From the NCBI RefSeq assembly GCF_005144585.1, contig NZ_SSMQ01000048.1, positions 1-64,000 of the forward strand: 64,000 nucleotides of DNA. The letters are read 5' to 3'. This document shows, piece by piece, positions 17,120 to 24,975 of the stretch (position 1 is its first letter; each line of letters begins with the position of its first letter). A model generated the notes under the pieces. The model did not search any database. It had not been told where the DNA came from and saw only the letters and a program-made list of their open reading frames with translations. This DNA comes from Polyangium fumosum (lineage in GTDB: Bacteria > Myxococcota_A > Polyangia > Polyangiales > Polyangiaceae). Both the position numbers and the translations under genes were made by a program.

Positions 17120-17123
17120 CCGC

Positions 17124-17903
17124 TCAATCGCCCATCAGGTGTTGCAAATCGATCATCGCCTGTTGGCTCACCCGGAGGGCCCCTTCCTGCGAGCGGTCGA
17201 GGTCGGCGGTCAACATCAGGAGGACCGAGAGGCCGATGACCAGCGTCGCGACCGCGGGGGACCGGGGCGTCTTGACCAGACCGGCGTGATATCCGACGGC
17301 CATCAGGTTCAGGACCGCGACCAAGTAGAGCGCCGCCCAGATGGCTTCGGGCATGCCGCTCCGGACGGCCACCTTGACGCGAATCGCGTGGAGCCCGATC
17401 ATCTTGTTCAGCGATTCGATGAAGATCTGCACGAGGGCCGAGGCGGGCTGCTCTCGTCCGGCGGCCTCCGCCTCCTTCCACAGCTCCCGGTGCAGCTCCA
17501 CCGAGCGCTGCACTGCGTGGTCGGCGTTGCCGAGCTTCACCGCCTCCAGGCGCACCGCCACGTATTCACGCAGCCGTCCGCGGACCTTCGCGCCGTGGTC
17601 GCCGGGGAGCAGGCCGGCGCGCAGGTAGGTCGTCTCGATGGCGTTGGCCTCGTCGACGACCATCTGTTTCCTGGCCTCGAAGCGGGATGCCGCGAAGCCA
17701 AACGTGAATGCCAGGACGAGCGCCAGCAAGCCCATCGTGGTGGTGACCAGGGCGAGCACGTGCGCCCCCTGCTCCTGCTCGGGGCTGCGCAGCCGGTACC
17801 GTCCCAGCCGATAACCGCCCTCGGCGGCGATCAGGAGGACCACGATGGTGACCCCCAAGAGCATCCAGAGCGGAAATCCATTCAGCAATGAAGCCATGAG
17901 CAT
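17124..17903 (-). CDS. DUF4239 (bestrophin-like domain) membrane protein
   Basis: A 259-aa membrane protein. Predicted helices lie at about residues 10-28 and 47-70 near the N-terminus, and two more at about 188-206 and 215-233. Between them is a long soluble helical region of about 110 residues starting FEARKQMVVDEANAIETTYLRAGLL, which is the recognisable DUF4239 signature. The family is distantly related to bestrophin channels; transport function is unproven. The ATG start has GAGGTG upstream. Its 3' end abuts a DUF2252 remnant, which suggests a rearrangement between this gene and the M20 peptidase. Confidence 0.85.
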   Translation of the reverse strand: MLMASLLNGFPLWMLLGVTIVVLLIAAEGGYRLGRYRLRSPEQEQGAHVLALVTTTMGLLALVLAFTFGFAASRFEARKQMVVDEANAIETTYLRAGLLPGDHGAKVRGRLREYVAVRLEAVKLGNADHAVQRSVELHRELWKEAEAAGREQPASALVQIFIESLNKMIGLHAIRVKVAVRSGMPEAIWAALYLVAVLNLMAVGYHAGLVKTPRSPAVATLVIGLSVLLMLTADLDRSQEGALRVSQQAMIDLQHLMGD

Positions 17904-18374
17904 GGGCGCACCTCGCCTCCATCACGGCGTTTGTCCGTCGCGAAAGGTTGTCGCGGCGCTGGCCGGCGTGGGCGGTCGGCGTGAGGCCGGCAGCCCGGCG
18001 GCATTGCCTCCATGGTCGCGATCCCGGGGGGAGGTCAACCAAGCCATCGTCGATTCGTCGAGTTCGTCAGGCCCGGAGAATCGAGAGCCTTTCCCGCGTT
18101 CCGTGCGTACCGCCTCCGCTTCCGCCCCCGCTCCCGCTCCCTGCCTCGCCGCCGAGCCCGGACCTCCTCCGGGGCCTCGTCGACGAGGGATCGGGTGAAC
18201 TCACGTTGTGGCTGCGTGCCCTTGCCGCCCGACCTCATTGCCTCGGGAGCGTCGGCTCGGAAGGTCGTGGGTTGACGCCGAGCACGAGCGCCAGCATCGG
18301 AATGAAAATTGCGCGGCCATCGCTTGCCTCCTCTTTCGCGCATCGCCACAACGCATGGGGAGTACGAATGGATC
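17904..18374. other. Divergent intergenic region with a short hexanucleotide tract
   Basis: About 470 bp between the DUF4239 gene and the MEDS kinase, which are transcribed apart. It holds a short degenerate CCGCTT/CCCGCT tract (about 18111-18142) and otherwise no gene that I can support. Promoters for both genes must lie here, but I see no clear consensus boxes. Confidence 0.6.
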
Positions 18375-19748
18375 ATGGTAGCAGCGGACGTTGACAGCGG
18401 TATCCCGGCAGTCGGTCTTCTCCCTTGGGGCTCGCATTTTTGCCAGTTCTACGATTCTCAGCGGGATCTCGCCGACGCGCTCGTTCCGTATTTCCTCGCG
18501 GGGATCCGCGGGAACGCGCAATGTGTCTGGGTCACGGCCGATCCACTCCGCGCCCACCAGGCGCGCGACCTGTTCAGGGCAGCCGTGCCCAACATCGACG
18601 CGCTCGAGCGCAGCGGTCAGCTCGAGATCATCGATTATCAGGACTGGTATCTGAAGACCGGGGGGCTCAAAACCGAGACCCTCCACCAGATGTGGATCGA
18701 GCGGCAGGCCATCGCGCTCCAGAAGGGCTATTCGGGGCTGCGGGCGAGCGGGAACACGTCCTTTCTCGAGGTATGCGACTGGAAGAGCTTCGCCGACTAC
18801 GAGGCGAGGCTGACCGGGGCGTTTCGGGGGCACCGGATCGTCGGCCTCTGCGCCTACTCCCTCGGCCGATGCAACTCCGACAGCGTCATCGACGTCGTGC
18901 GGAGCCATCAGTTCGCGCTCACCCGACGCGCCAACCAATGGGAGCTCATCGAGAGCTCGTCGCTCAAGATCGCCAAGGAGGAGCTTCGCCAGCTCAACGA
19001 GGAGCTCGAGGAGCGCGTCCGCCAGCGAACGGCGGAGCTCGAGGAGGCGCTGCGCATGCGAGAAGACTTCATCTCGGTCGCCTCCCACGAGCTGAAGACA
19101 CCGCTCACCTCGCTGCAGCTCTACATCGAGAGCTTGCTGCGGGCCGGCGCGAAAGGGACATGCTCGGCAGGGCAGCTCGCCGAGCGGCTGACGAAGGCCA
19201 AGGCGGAGTGCGGCAGGCTGGAGAAGCTCGTGAATTATCTCCTCGACTTCTCTCGCGCCTTGTCCGGTCAGCTCGCGCTCACGCCCGAGGAGGTGGACCT
19301 CTCCGACGTCGCACGAATGACCGCCGAGCGTTTCTCCGAGAACCTGGACAAGGCAGGCTGCAAGCTCTCGCTGCGCGCCGACGCGCCGATCACGGGCCTA
19401 TGGGACCGGCTGCGGGTCGAGCAGGTGCTGGTGAACATCCTCTCGAATGCAATCAAGTATGCGCCTGGAGCGCCGATCGAAGTCACCGTGACCGAGAAGG
19501 ACGGGCATGCCGTCATGTCGGTGCGCGACCATGGCCCCGGGATCCCGCCGCAGGATCAGGGCCGGATCTTCGATCGATTCGTCCAGCTCTCCCCGCCGGA
19601 GCACCACCGCGGCGGGTTCGGCCTCGGGCTTTGGATCGTGCGCAAGATCGTGGACGCGTTCCGTGGCTCGCTCGACCTCCAGAGCGAGCCTGGGGCAGGG
19701 ACGACCTTCCGCGTCACGCTGCCGCGCGTTCCGGTGCAATCGGAATGA
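18375..19748 (+). CDS. MEDS-domain sensor histidine kinase
   Basis: A 457-aa protein. Residues about 15-185 are a MEDS domain (GSHFCQFYDSQRDLADALVPYFLAGIRGNAQCVWVTADP, then CAYSLGR). That sensory fold is known from DcmR and similar proteins and is related to the RecA/KaiC fold. A coiled coil at about 195-230 leads to HisKA (VASHELKTPL, H238) and a complete HATPase domain (NILSNAIKY, DHGPGIP, FGLGLWI, GAGTTF). There is no membrane segment, so sensing is cytoplasmic. The chosen ATG gives MVAADVDSGIP, with GGGGAG about 13 nt upstream; the frame is open further upstream but without a better start. A receiver-only response regulator follows by 36 nt and is the likely phosphate acceptor. Confidence 0.9.
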   Translation: MVAADVDSGIPAVGLLPWGSHFCQFYDSQRDLADALVPYFLAGIRGNAQCVWVTADPLRAHQARDLFRAAVPNIDALERSGQLEIIDYQDWYLKTGGLKTETLHQMWIERQAIALQKGYSGLRASGNTSFLEVCDWKSFADYEARLTGAFRGHRIVGLCAYSLGRCNSDSVIDVVRSHQFALTRRANQWELIESSSLKIAKEELRQLNEELEERVRQRTAELEEALRMREDFISVASHELKTPLTSLQLYIESLLRAGAKGTCSAGQLAERLTKAKAECGRLEKLVNYLLDFSRALSGQLALTPEEVDLSDVARMTAERFSENLDKAGCKLSLRADAPITGLWDRLRVEQVLVNILSNAIKYAPGAPIEVTVTEKDGHAVMSVRDHGPGIPPQDQGRIFDRFVQLSPPEHHRGGFGLGLWIVRKIVDAFRGSLDLQSEPGAGTTFRVTLPRVPVQSE

Positions 19749-19784
19749 CCCGAAGGGCCGCCGCCCGCCGTCGAGGAGGATTGC

Positions 19785-20186
19785 GTGATCGACGATCAAC
19801 AGAATGCCATGTCGGAGGCCGACGGGTGTCGTCTCGGCACGATCCTCGTCGTCGATGACGATCCGGGGGTGCTCGAGGCCCTGGAGACGCTCCTCGTGGA
19901 CGAGGGGTATCACGTGGTGACGGCTTGTCATGGGCGCGCGGCGCTCTCGTATCTCGCGGAGCACGAGGCGCCCTGCGTCATTTTGCTCGACATGATGATG
20001 CCCATCATGGATGGCTACGGGTTCCTCGCGGAGCAACGCCAGCATCCGGCGTTTTCGAGGATTCCCGTCGTCGTCCTGACGGCCGGAGCGAACAGCAATC
20101 GCGTCCGCGCGCTCTGCCCGACCGGGTTCTTGAGCAAGCCGGTCGACGTCGACGCGCTGCTCGCATTCCTCGAGGAGTATTGTTGA
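19785..20186 (+). CDS. Single-domain response regulator
   Basis: A 133-aa stand-alone receiver domain: acidic pair LVVDDDP at 22-27, phospho-acceptor D69 in ILLDMMMP, conserved Thr in VVVLTAG, and Lys in FLSKPVD. There is no output domain, so it probably acts through protein contacts or as a relay. The GTG start is preceded by a strong GAGGAGGA ribosome binding site. It lies 36 nt behind the MEDS histidine kinase and is probably co-transcribed and phosphorylated by it. Confidence 0.93.
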   Translation: MIDDQQNAMSEADGCRLGTILVVDDDPGVLEALETLLVDEGYHVVTACHGRAALSYLAEHEAPCVILLDMMMPIMDGYGFLAEQRQHPAFSRIPVVVLTAGANSNRVRALCPTGFLSKPVDVDALLAFLEEYC

Positions 20187-20238
20187 CTCGGCTCGTGGGA
20201 CGGGCCGCCTCCGCTGCGCCTATGCGCCGACCATCTCT

Positions 20239-20273
20239 ACACGGGCGCGGCCTTGAAAGCGCTGCGCCCGTGT
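20239..20273. terminator. Bidirectional hairpin between convergent genes
   Basis: Perfect 10-bp arms (ACACGGGCGC/GCGCCCGTGT) around a 15-nt loop, in the gap between the convergent response regulator and MBL hydrolase genes. It lacks a U-tract on either strand, so it is a plausible shared 3' structure rather than a proven terminator. Confidence 0.5.
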
Positions 20274-20295
20274 TCGGCCCTAAGCCAACAAGCGC

Positions 20296-21219
20296 TCAGT
20301 AGTCCCAGGAGGCTGGTACAAAGCGAAAGGCGTCGCCATCGACCGCCACCCGACCGACGGACGGGAACGATAGGTGCGTGGCCACCAGCAGTTCGCGGGT
20401 CGCCGAAAGCTCGCGGAAAAGCCGGATCCGGACGTTGACCGACGCCTCGGGGTCGTGTTCGAAGCCATTGTGCCATTCGGGGTGCTCGAAGGAGACCGGG
20501 AACACGGCGTCGCCTGCGAACGTCAGCCGCTCGCCGCCGGACGCCAGGCGGACCACGCTATGCCCAGGGGTGTGACCGCCGGTTCGCCTGACGACCACCC
20601 CTGCTGCCACCTCGTGCTCCTCCTCGAACGGCCGCAGCAGGCTGTGGTACTCCTTCAGGAACCGCTGCGCGGTCGCCCGAAGCACGTCCGGTATCGGCGA
20701 CGGCATGGTGGTGCGGGAGAAATCGGGCGCCGCCCAGAAGTTGACCTCGGCGGCCGCCACGTGGATTCGCAGGTCCGGACGCAGCCGCTCTCGTATCCCG
20801 TCGCCGAGCAGCCCGCCAATATGGTCCATGTGCAGGTGGGTCAGCACCACGTCGGTCAGGTCGGCGAGATCGATGCCGGCGGCCTCCAGTCGCAGGGCCA
20901 ACTGCCCGGCCCGCGGGAAACCCGAGAACTCCTTCCCCAACCCGGAGTCGACGAGGATGGTGCGGCCGCCGCTGCGCACCACGATCACGTTCAACGCCCA
21001 ATCGAACTTGTCCGGCAGGAACAGGTTGTCCAGCCAGGCCGTGCGCACGGCCGGCTCGACATTGGTGGCCATCGTCGCGAAGGGCAGTGGCAGCACGCCA
21101 TCGCTGATCACCAGCACGTCGATCTCGCCGATCCGCAACGCGTAGCGCGACGGAACCAATTCGTCGGACGCTGGTTTCCCGCGGTGGGGGGTGTTGTCGA
21201 CGCTCATGTTTGCGTTCAT
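20296..21219 (-). CDS. MBL-fold metallohydrolase
   Basis: A 307-aa metallo-beta-lactamase-fold hydrolase with the dinuclear metal motif HLHMDH (residues 128-133). It also has the later metal ligands in GGHTPGHS and FAGDAVFP, and a C-terminal ATHLSFPSVG His. This layout resembles lactonase-like and related MBL hydrolases (TxxHxHxDH, GHTPGH). Substrate cannot be assigned. No signal peptide is evident. The ATG start (MNANMSVDN) has GAGGAG upstream at good spacing. It converges on the response regulator gene, with a hairpin between. Confidence 0.9.
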   Translation of the reverse strand: MNANMSVDNTPHRGKPASDELVPSRYALRIGEIDVLVISDGVLPLPFATMATNVEPAVRTAWLDNLFLPDKFDWALNVIVVRSGGRTILVDSGLGKEFSGFPRAGQLALRLEAAGIDLADLTDVVLTHLHMDHIGGLLGDGIRERLRPDLRIHVAAAEVNFWAAPDFSRTTMPSPIPDVLRATAQRFLKEYHSLLRPFEEEHEVAAGVVVRRTGGHTPGHSVVRLASGGERLTFAGDAVFPVSFEHPEWHNGFEHDPEASVNVRIRLFRELSATRELLVATHLSFPSVGRVAVDGDAFRFVPASWDY

Positions 21220-21986
21220 GTCTGTCTCCTCGAGAGTTCCGTCGAGACCGGCCTTGTCGATGCCATATGGCTTGTCGGCCGAGCCGGGCACGGCCTGCCC
21301 GTGGCCCTCTTGCCACTGGCGTTGCGGCCAGGACCGGGCAGCCCACCGTTTCGTGACGGGTCGTTGAAAAAAAGGATCGCAGGCGAGGTCCGCGCTGGTG
21401 GACCGCTCCCGCTCCCGCCCCCGCTCAAAGCGGCAGGCCGGTGCGCTGCCATGGAGCGGCGAGGTGCTCCAAAACGGATCGCTGGGTGCTCCAAAATGGA
21501 GCGGGATGGCCCCCAAGACAGGTCCGGGCGACCGGGAACGGTCATGGGGAGGCCCCAAAGGCAGGTCCCCGCACGCGGGAACGGTCATGGGGAGGCCCCA
21601 AAGGCAGGTCCGGGCGGCCGGGAAGGTCTTTGGGGAAGCCCCAAGGTCAGGTCCCCGCGCTCGGGAACGGTCATGGGGAGGCCCCAAAGCCAGGTCCGGG
21701 CGGCCGGGAGGGTCTTTGGGGAGGCCCCAAAGCCAGGTCCTCACACGCGGGAACGGTCATGGGGAGGCCCCAAGGTCAGGTCCCCGCGCTCGGAAGGGTC
21801 TTTGGGGAGGCCCCAAAGGGAAGGGGAGCCGGTCCGCAGGGTGTTCGGGCAGGCCCCCAAGCGGAACCTCCCGCTCTCCGCTGGGATCGGAGAGAATCGT
21901 CCACGAGGTCGACTCGTTCCTTCGCGACCCGCGCGCAGATCGGGCCGCGGGCTGGACACGGCCTGGGGAGTGTTCGATGGTGCGCC
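21220..21986. other. Divergent intergenic region dominated by a 43-bp minisatellite
   Basis: About 770 bp between the MBL hydrolase and the secreted beta-barrel-like protein. The first 180 bp hold a short CCCGCT tract (about 21406-21427) and probably the MBL promoter. The middle is a 43-bp tandem repeat listed separately. I see no supported gene: frames through the repeat are open on both strands but encode only repeats. Confidence 0.6.
21497..21840. repeat. 43-bp tandem minisatellite (about 8 units)
   Basis: Units follow the plan ggtcatggggaggccccaa, then a ggcaggtcc spacer, then a short variable GC block ending cgggaa. Core units start at 21539 with period 43; the first and last are degenerate. 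Two variants alternate irregularly (ggtcatgggg versus ggtctttgggg). The invariant part contains the palindrome GGGGAGGCCCC. Confidence 0.88.
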
Positions 21987-23267
21987 ATGTTATCTTTCCG
22001 TCCTACCTGCCGGGGTGCGCGCGGGAGCCGCGCGCTCCGCCCTGTCGGACCCTCGCTGCTAGGAGTGGCGCTCACGCTGACGACAGGCCTCGCCTTCGGG
22101 GAGGAGCCGAGGCGCGCGGACCCCAAGGTCGAGGACGCGGCGGCGCGGCCCGTGCTCGTGTTGCTCGTCGCGAAAGGCGGGAGTTCGCCGCTCGAAGAGC
22201 GGGCCGCGGCGCTCATCGCCGCGCATGTCCGCTCCGCGGGCGTGACGTTGAAGCGGGTCGAGCGCCCTGTAAGCTCCCCCGACGCGGGCGAACGCATCCC
22301 GGACGCACGCGTGGTCGCGGGCGACGAGGGCGCGAAGGGGGTGCTGTGGGCGGGGATCGGTCCGCAGGGCGCGTTCGTCCTCTACCTCCTCGAAAAGGAA
22401 GGGGGGCGCGTGTTTCGCCGCGACGTCCCCGCGCCCACCGGCCAGACGTCCGCGGCGCTGGAGGCGCTCGCGAACATCGCCGGGTCGGCCGCGGCGGAGC
22501 TGGTCATCGAGGGGCACGTCGTCACGATGGCCTCGCTGGAGAGCGCCGACGACGCGTCGCCCCCTGCGCCCGGCGTCGAAGCGGCCGCCCCCGCCCCGCT
22601 TCCACCGCCCGAACCGCCCCCTGCGCCGCCCCCGGCCGCGCCGGAGGTCGCGCCCGCGCTCGCACCGGCGCCTCCGGAGGGCCCCGCGGGCCCGCGCTGG
22701 CGGAGCTTGCTCCTCGCCGCGGGGTACACGGGCGGCACCTTCGCGCGCGAGGCCTCCTGGCAGAACGCCATCGCCCTCTCCGCGTGGTGGGCGCCCGCGC
22801 CGGACGCGCGGGTTGGCCTGGGGTATGAGGTGCTCTTCGAAGAACACGTCGAGCAAGCGGGGTTCGACGTCGACCTGTCCCGGCATCCCATCGTCCTGAG
22901 CGGCGGATATCGCTTCCACTTCGGCGGCGATCGCTGGGATGTCGATCTGGGCGCGCGCAGCACGATCGACATCGTCCTCCGCACCCCGCACCCCGCTCCC
23001 TCTGTCGAGACGCCGGCGACCCCGCTGCGGCACACGGTCGACGCGCTCGTGAGCCTCGCCCCCACCGTGGGCCTCGGCTTCCGCATCGTCGATCGGCTCC
23101 GCATCGGCGCCTGGGCCGGCGTGGACGTGCCGCTGAACCGGCTCTCCATGACGAACCAGCCCAAGGTCGACCTCCAGACCGCCCCGGCGCGTTTCCTCGG
23201 CGGGCTCGACCTCCAGGTGGATCTGATCGAGTCCACGATCCCGCGTCCTGCCCGGGCGGGGAGGTGA
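21987..23267 (+). CDS. Secreted protein with Pro/Ala linker and beta-barrel-like C-terminal domain
   Basis: A 426-aa protein. A signal peptide spans residues about 1-40 (hydrophobic LLGVALTLTTGLAFG, cleavage before EEP). Residues 55-185 are a folded domain; a Pro/Ala-rich linker follows at about 195-235. The C-terminal 190 residues have alternating patterns and aromatic ends (LLLAAGYTGG, ARVGLGYEVLF, IVLSGGYRFHF, VDLGARSTIDIVL, GLGFRIVDRLRIGAWAGVDVP) typical of outer-membrane beta strands. I recognise the layout from myxobacterial surface proteins but no named family. It lies 71 bp upstream of the sigma factor gene on the same strand. The ATG start was chosen for its signal peptide. Confidence 0.75.
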   Translation: MLSFRPTCRGARGSRALRPVGPSLLGVALTLTTGLAFGEEPRRADPKVEDAAARPVLVLLVAKGGSSPLEERAAALIAAHVRSAGVTLKRVERPVSSPDAGERIPDARVVAGDEGAKGVLWAGIGPQGAFVLYLLEKEGGRVFRRDVPAPTGQTSAALEALANIAGSAAAELVIEGHVVTMASLESADDASPPAPGVEAAAPAPLPPPEPPPAPPPAAPEVAPALAPAPPEGPAGPRWRSLLLAAGYTGGTFAREASWQNAIALSAWWAPAPDARVGLGYEVLFEEHVEQAGFDVDLSRHPIVLSGGYRFHFGGDRWDVDLGARSTIDIVLRTPHPAPSVETPATPLRHTVDALVSLAPTVGLGFRIVDRLRIGAWAGVDVPLNRLSMTNQPKVDLQTAPARFLGGLDLQVDLIESTIPRPARAGR

Positions 23268-23338
23268 AAAAAAAATGACCCGCTCCCGGGGGCGCGCGGA
23301 ACCATGCGCCCGTGCCTGTGGGTGGAAAGTCGAGCCTC

Positions 23339-23959
23339 ATGAGCGCGCGTGTCCTCGGGCGGCCACGCCCCGGCCCTGACGAGGCCGCGGTCGTGGCCTC
23401 GCCCCTGGATCTCGATCGGGCTCGCCGCGCCGGGGCGGGCGAGCCCGCGGCCCAGGCGTGGCTCGTGATGGAGCTGCTCCCGAGCGTCCGGCGGATCACG
23501 CGGGTCTTCCTGAAGAGCTCCGCCGACGCGGACGACGTCGCCCAGCTCGCGTTGCTCGCGATCCTGCGGAGCGCCGCGTCCTACCGGGGCGAGGCCAGCC
23601 TCGCGACCTGGGGGCGGCGCATCGCCGTGCGGACCGCGCTGAAGTACGTCCGCGCGCGGCGGCAGCGCGAGGCCTTGATCGCGGGGGACGAGTCTGCCGC
23701 CGACGACGTGCCCGCTTCCTCGCCCGGCCGCCCCGCCGAGGCCCTCCCGCGCCACGTGCGCGAGTACCTGGACGAGCTGCCCGAGGCCCAAGCCGAGGTG
23801 ATCCTCCTCCACGTCGCGCTGGAGCACACGGTGGACGAGATCGCCGAGATGACGGAAGTGAGTCGTGACACCGTGAAGAGCCGGCTGCGCCTCGGGATCG
23901 AGGCGCTGCGCAAGCAGGTCCGACAAGACATCGCCGTCGGCCGTAGGAGGTCCGCATGA
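23339..23959 (+). CDS. ECF-like RNA polymerase sigma factor
   Basis: A 206-aa sigma-70 family protein with only regions 2 and 4. Region 2 is at about residues 50-115 (SADADDVAQLALLAILRSAASYRGEASLATWGRRIA). Region 4 is at about 140-200 (LDELPEAQAEVILLHVALEHTVDEIAEMTEVSRDTVKSRL). It directs RNA polymerase to a specific promoter set. The chosen ATG (MSARVLGRP) has GGTGGAAAG about 10 nt upstream; a GTG nine codons earlier is possible. The stop overlaps the start of the next gene (ATGA), a common sign of a sigma factor with its cognate anti-sigma factor. Autoregulation is likely but no promoter motif is evident. Confidence 0.9.
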   Translation: MSARVLGRPRPGPDEAAVVASPLDLDRARRAGAGEPAAQAWLVMELLPSVRRITRVFLKSSADADDVAQLALLAILRSAASYRGEASLATWGRRIAVRTALKYVRARRQREALIAGDESAADDVPASSPGRPAEALPRHVREYLDELPEAQAEVILLHVALEHTVDEIAEMTEVSRDTVKSRLRLGIEALRKQVRQDIAVGRRRSA

Positions 23960-24894
23960 AGCCGGTGAAGCTTGCCTCGGACGAGGAGCGTTGGGTCGCC
24001 CTCGTCGCGGCCTCGGGGCGCGGGGAGGTGATCACGCCCGAGGACGCAGCGTTCCTTCGCCAGCAGGAAGAGGCCGATCCGCAGCTCGCCGAGGAAGCGG
24101 CGCTCTGGGCGGAGATCGCCCGGCTCGGCGCGCCACGCGGGGAGGCCGGAGAGCTCGACGACGGCGAGATCGCCGCGCGGGTCCTCGGGGAGATCGAGGG
24201 CGAGCGCGCCCCGGCGCCGCCGTCCGCGCAGCCCTTTTCGGCGTGGCGTACGCGGCCGAGGACGAGGCGCAGGGTCGCGGGCCTGGTCGCCGGGTTCGCG
24301 TTCGCGGCGGCGCTGGGCGCCTTCGCGGCCACGGTGGCGAACACACGTTTCAGGGGGCCGGAGCGCCCGATCGAGGGCCTCGACGCGGGGCCGCCTTCGC
24401 CCGCGCTCACGGGCGCGCCGCCGAAGCCCGTCGAGGGGGTCGCGCCGCCGATGCCCGTTGAGGTGGTCGCGCCGCCGAAGCCCGTCGAGGTGGTCGCGCC
24501 GCGTCCGCCTCCCAAGCCGAGCGAGGCGCCCGCGAAGAGCGCCGACGAGCTGCTTGGCGATGCGCAGGCCGCGCTCGCTGCGGGCCGCGCGGAGGAGGCG
24601 ATATCGACCTATCAAGCGCTGCTCGCGCGTTACCCCGGGAGCACCGAGGCGCGCGCCGCGCTGGTGTCCCTCGGCCGCCTCTCGCTCTCGGGCGGGAGCG
24701 CGGCCTCGGCGCTCGGTTATTTCGATCGTTACCTTTCGAGCGGGGGCGGCGCGCTCGGGATCGAGGCCCGCTATGGTCGCATCCAGGCGCTCCAGCAGCT
24801 CGGGCGCGCCGGGGAGGCGCAGGCCGCGATTGACGATTTCCTCGCCCGCCACGGCGACAGCGTCTACGCGACCCGGCTGCGCGAGCGTCGCTAG
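23956..24894 (+). CDS. Membrane TPR protein, probable anti-sigma partner
   Basis: A 312-aa protein. The N-terminal 100 residues are charged and probably cytoplasmic (LASDEERWVALVAASGRGEVITPEDAAFLRQQ). A single membrane helix lies at about 105-127. A Pro-rich stretch with a 9-residue repeat (APPKPVEVV type, about 150-185) follows, and then tetratricopeptide-like repeats at about 195-305 (ADELLGDAQAALAAGRAEEAISTYQALLARYPGSTEARAAL). The sigma-factor gene overlaps it by 4 bp, so I infer that the N-terminus binds the sigma factor and the periplasmic TPR part senses a signal. It lacks the zinc-binding HxxxCxxC motif of classic ZAS anti-sigma factors. Confidence 0.75.
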   Translation: MKPVKLASDEERWVALVAASGRGEVITPEDAAFLRQQEEADPQLAEEAALWAEIARLGAPRGEAGELDDGEIAARVLGEIEGERAPAPPSAQPFSAWRTRPRTRRRVAGLVAGFAFAAALGAFAATVANTRFRGPERPIEGLDAGPPSPALTGAPPKPVEGVAPPMPVEVVAPPKPVEVVAPRPPPKPSEAPAKSADELLGDAQAALAAGRAEEAISTYQALLARYPGSTEARAALVSLGRLSLSGGSAASALGYFDRYLSSGGGALGIEARYGRIQALQQLGRAGEAQAAIDDFLARHGDSVYATRLRERR

Positions 24895-24975
24895 AAAATC
24901 GACCGTCCCTTCGCTTTTCTTTTCACCCGCTCTTCCACCGGCCAGGCACGAGGGCAGCCAAAGGACCCGAAAGGC

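Noticed and set aside
16710-17481. Extension of the M20 peptidase upstream through element C and into the DUF4239 gene
   Set aside because: The frame is open by chance. The peptidase N-terminus, its ribosome binding site and the unrelated upstream features all place the start at MTTKLDKSH.
21497-21840. Possible CRISPR array or repeat protein gene
   Set aside because: The whole 43-bp unit repeats, so there are no spacers. Frames encode only the repeat, with no signal peptide or folded domain.
24418-24510. Short 27-bp repeat treated as a separate DNA repeat
   Set aside because: It lies in frame inside the TPR membrane protein and encodes its Pro-rich 9-residue linker repeat, so it belongs to the gene.
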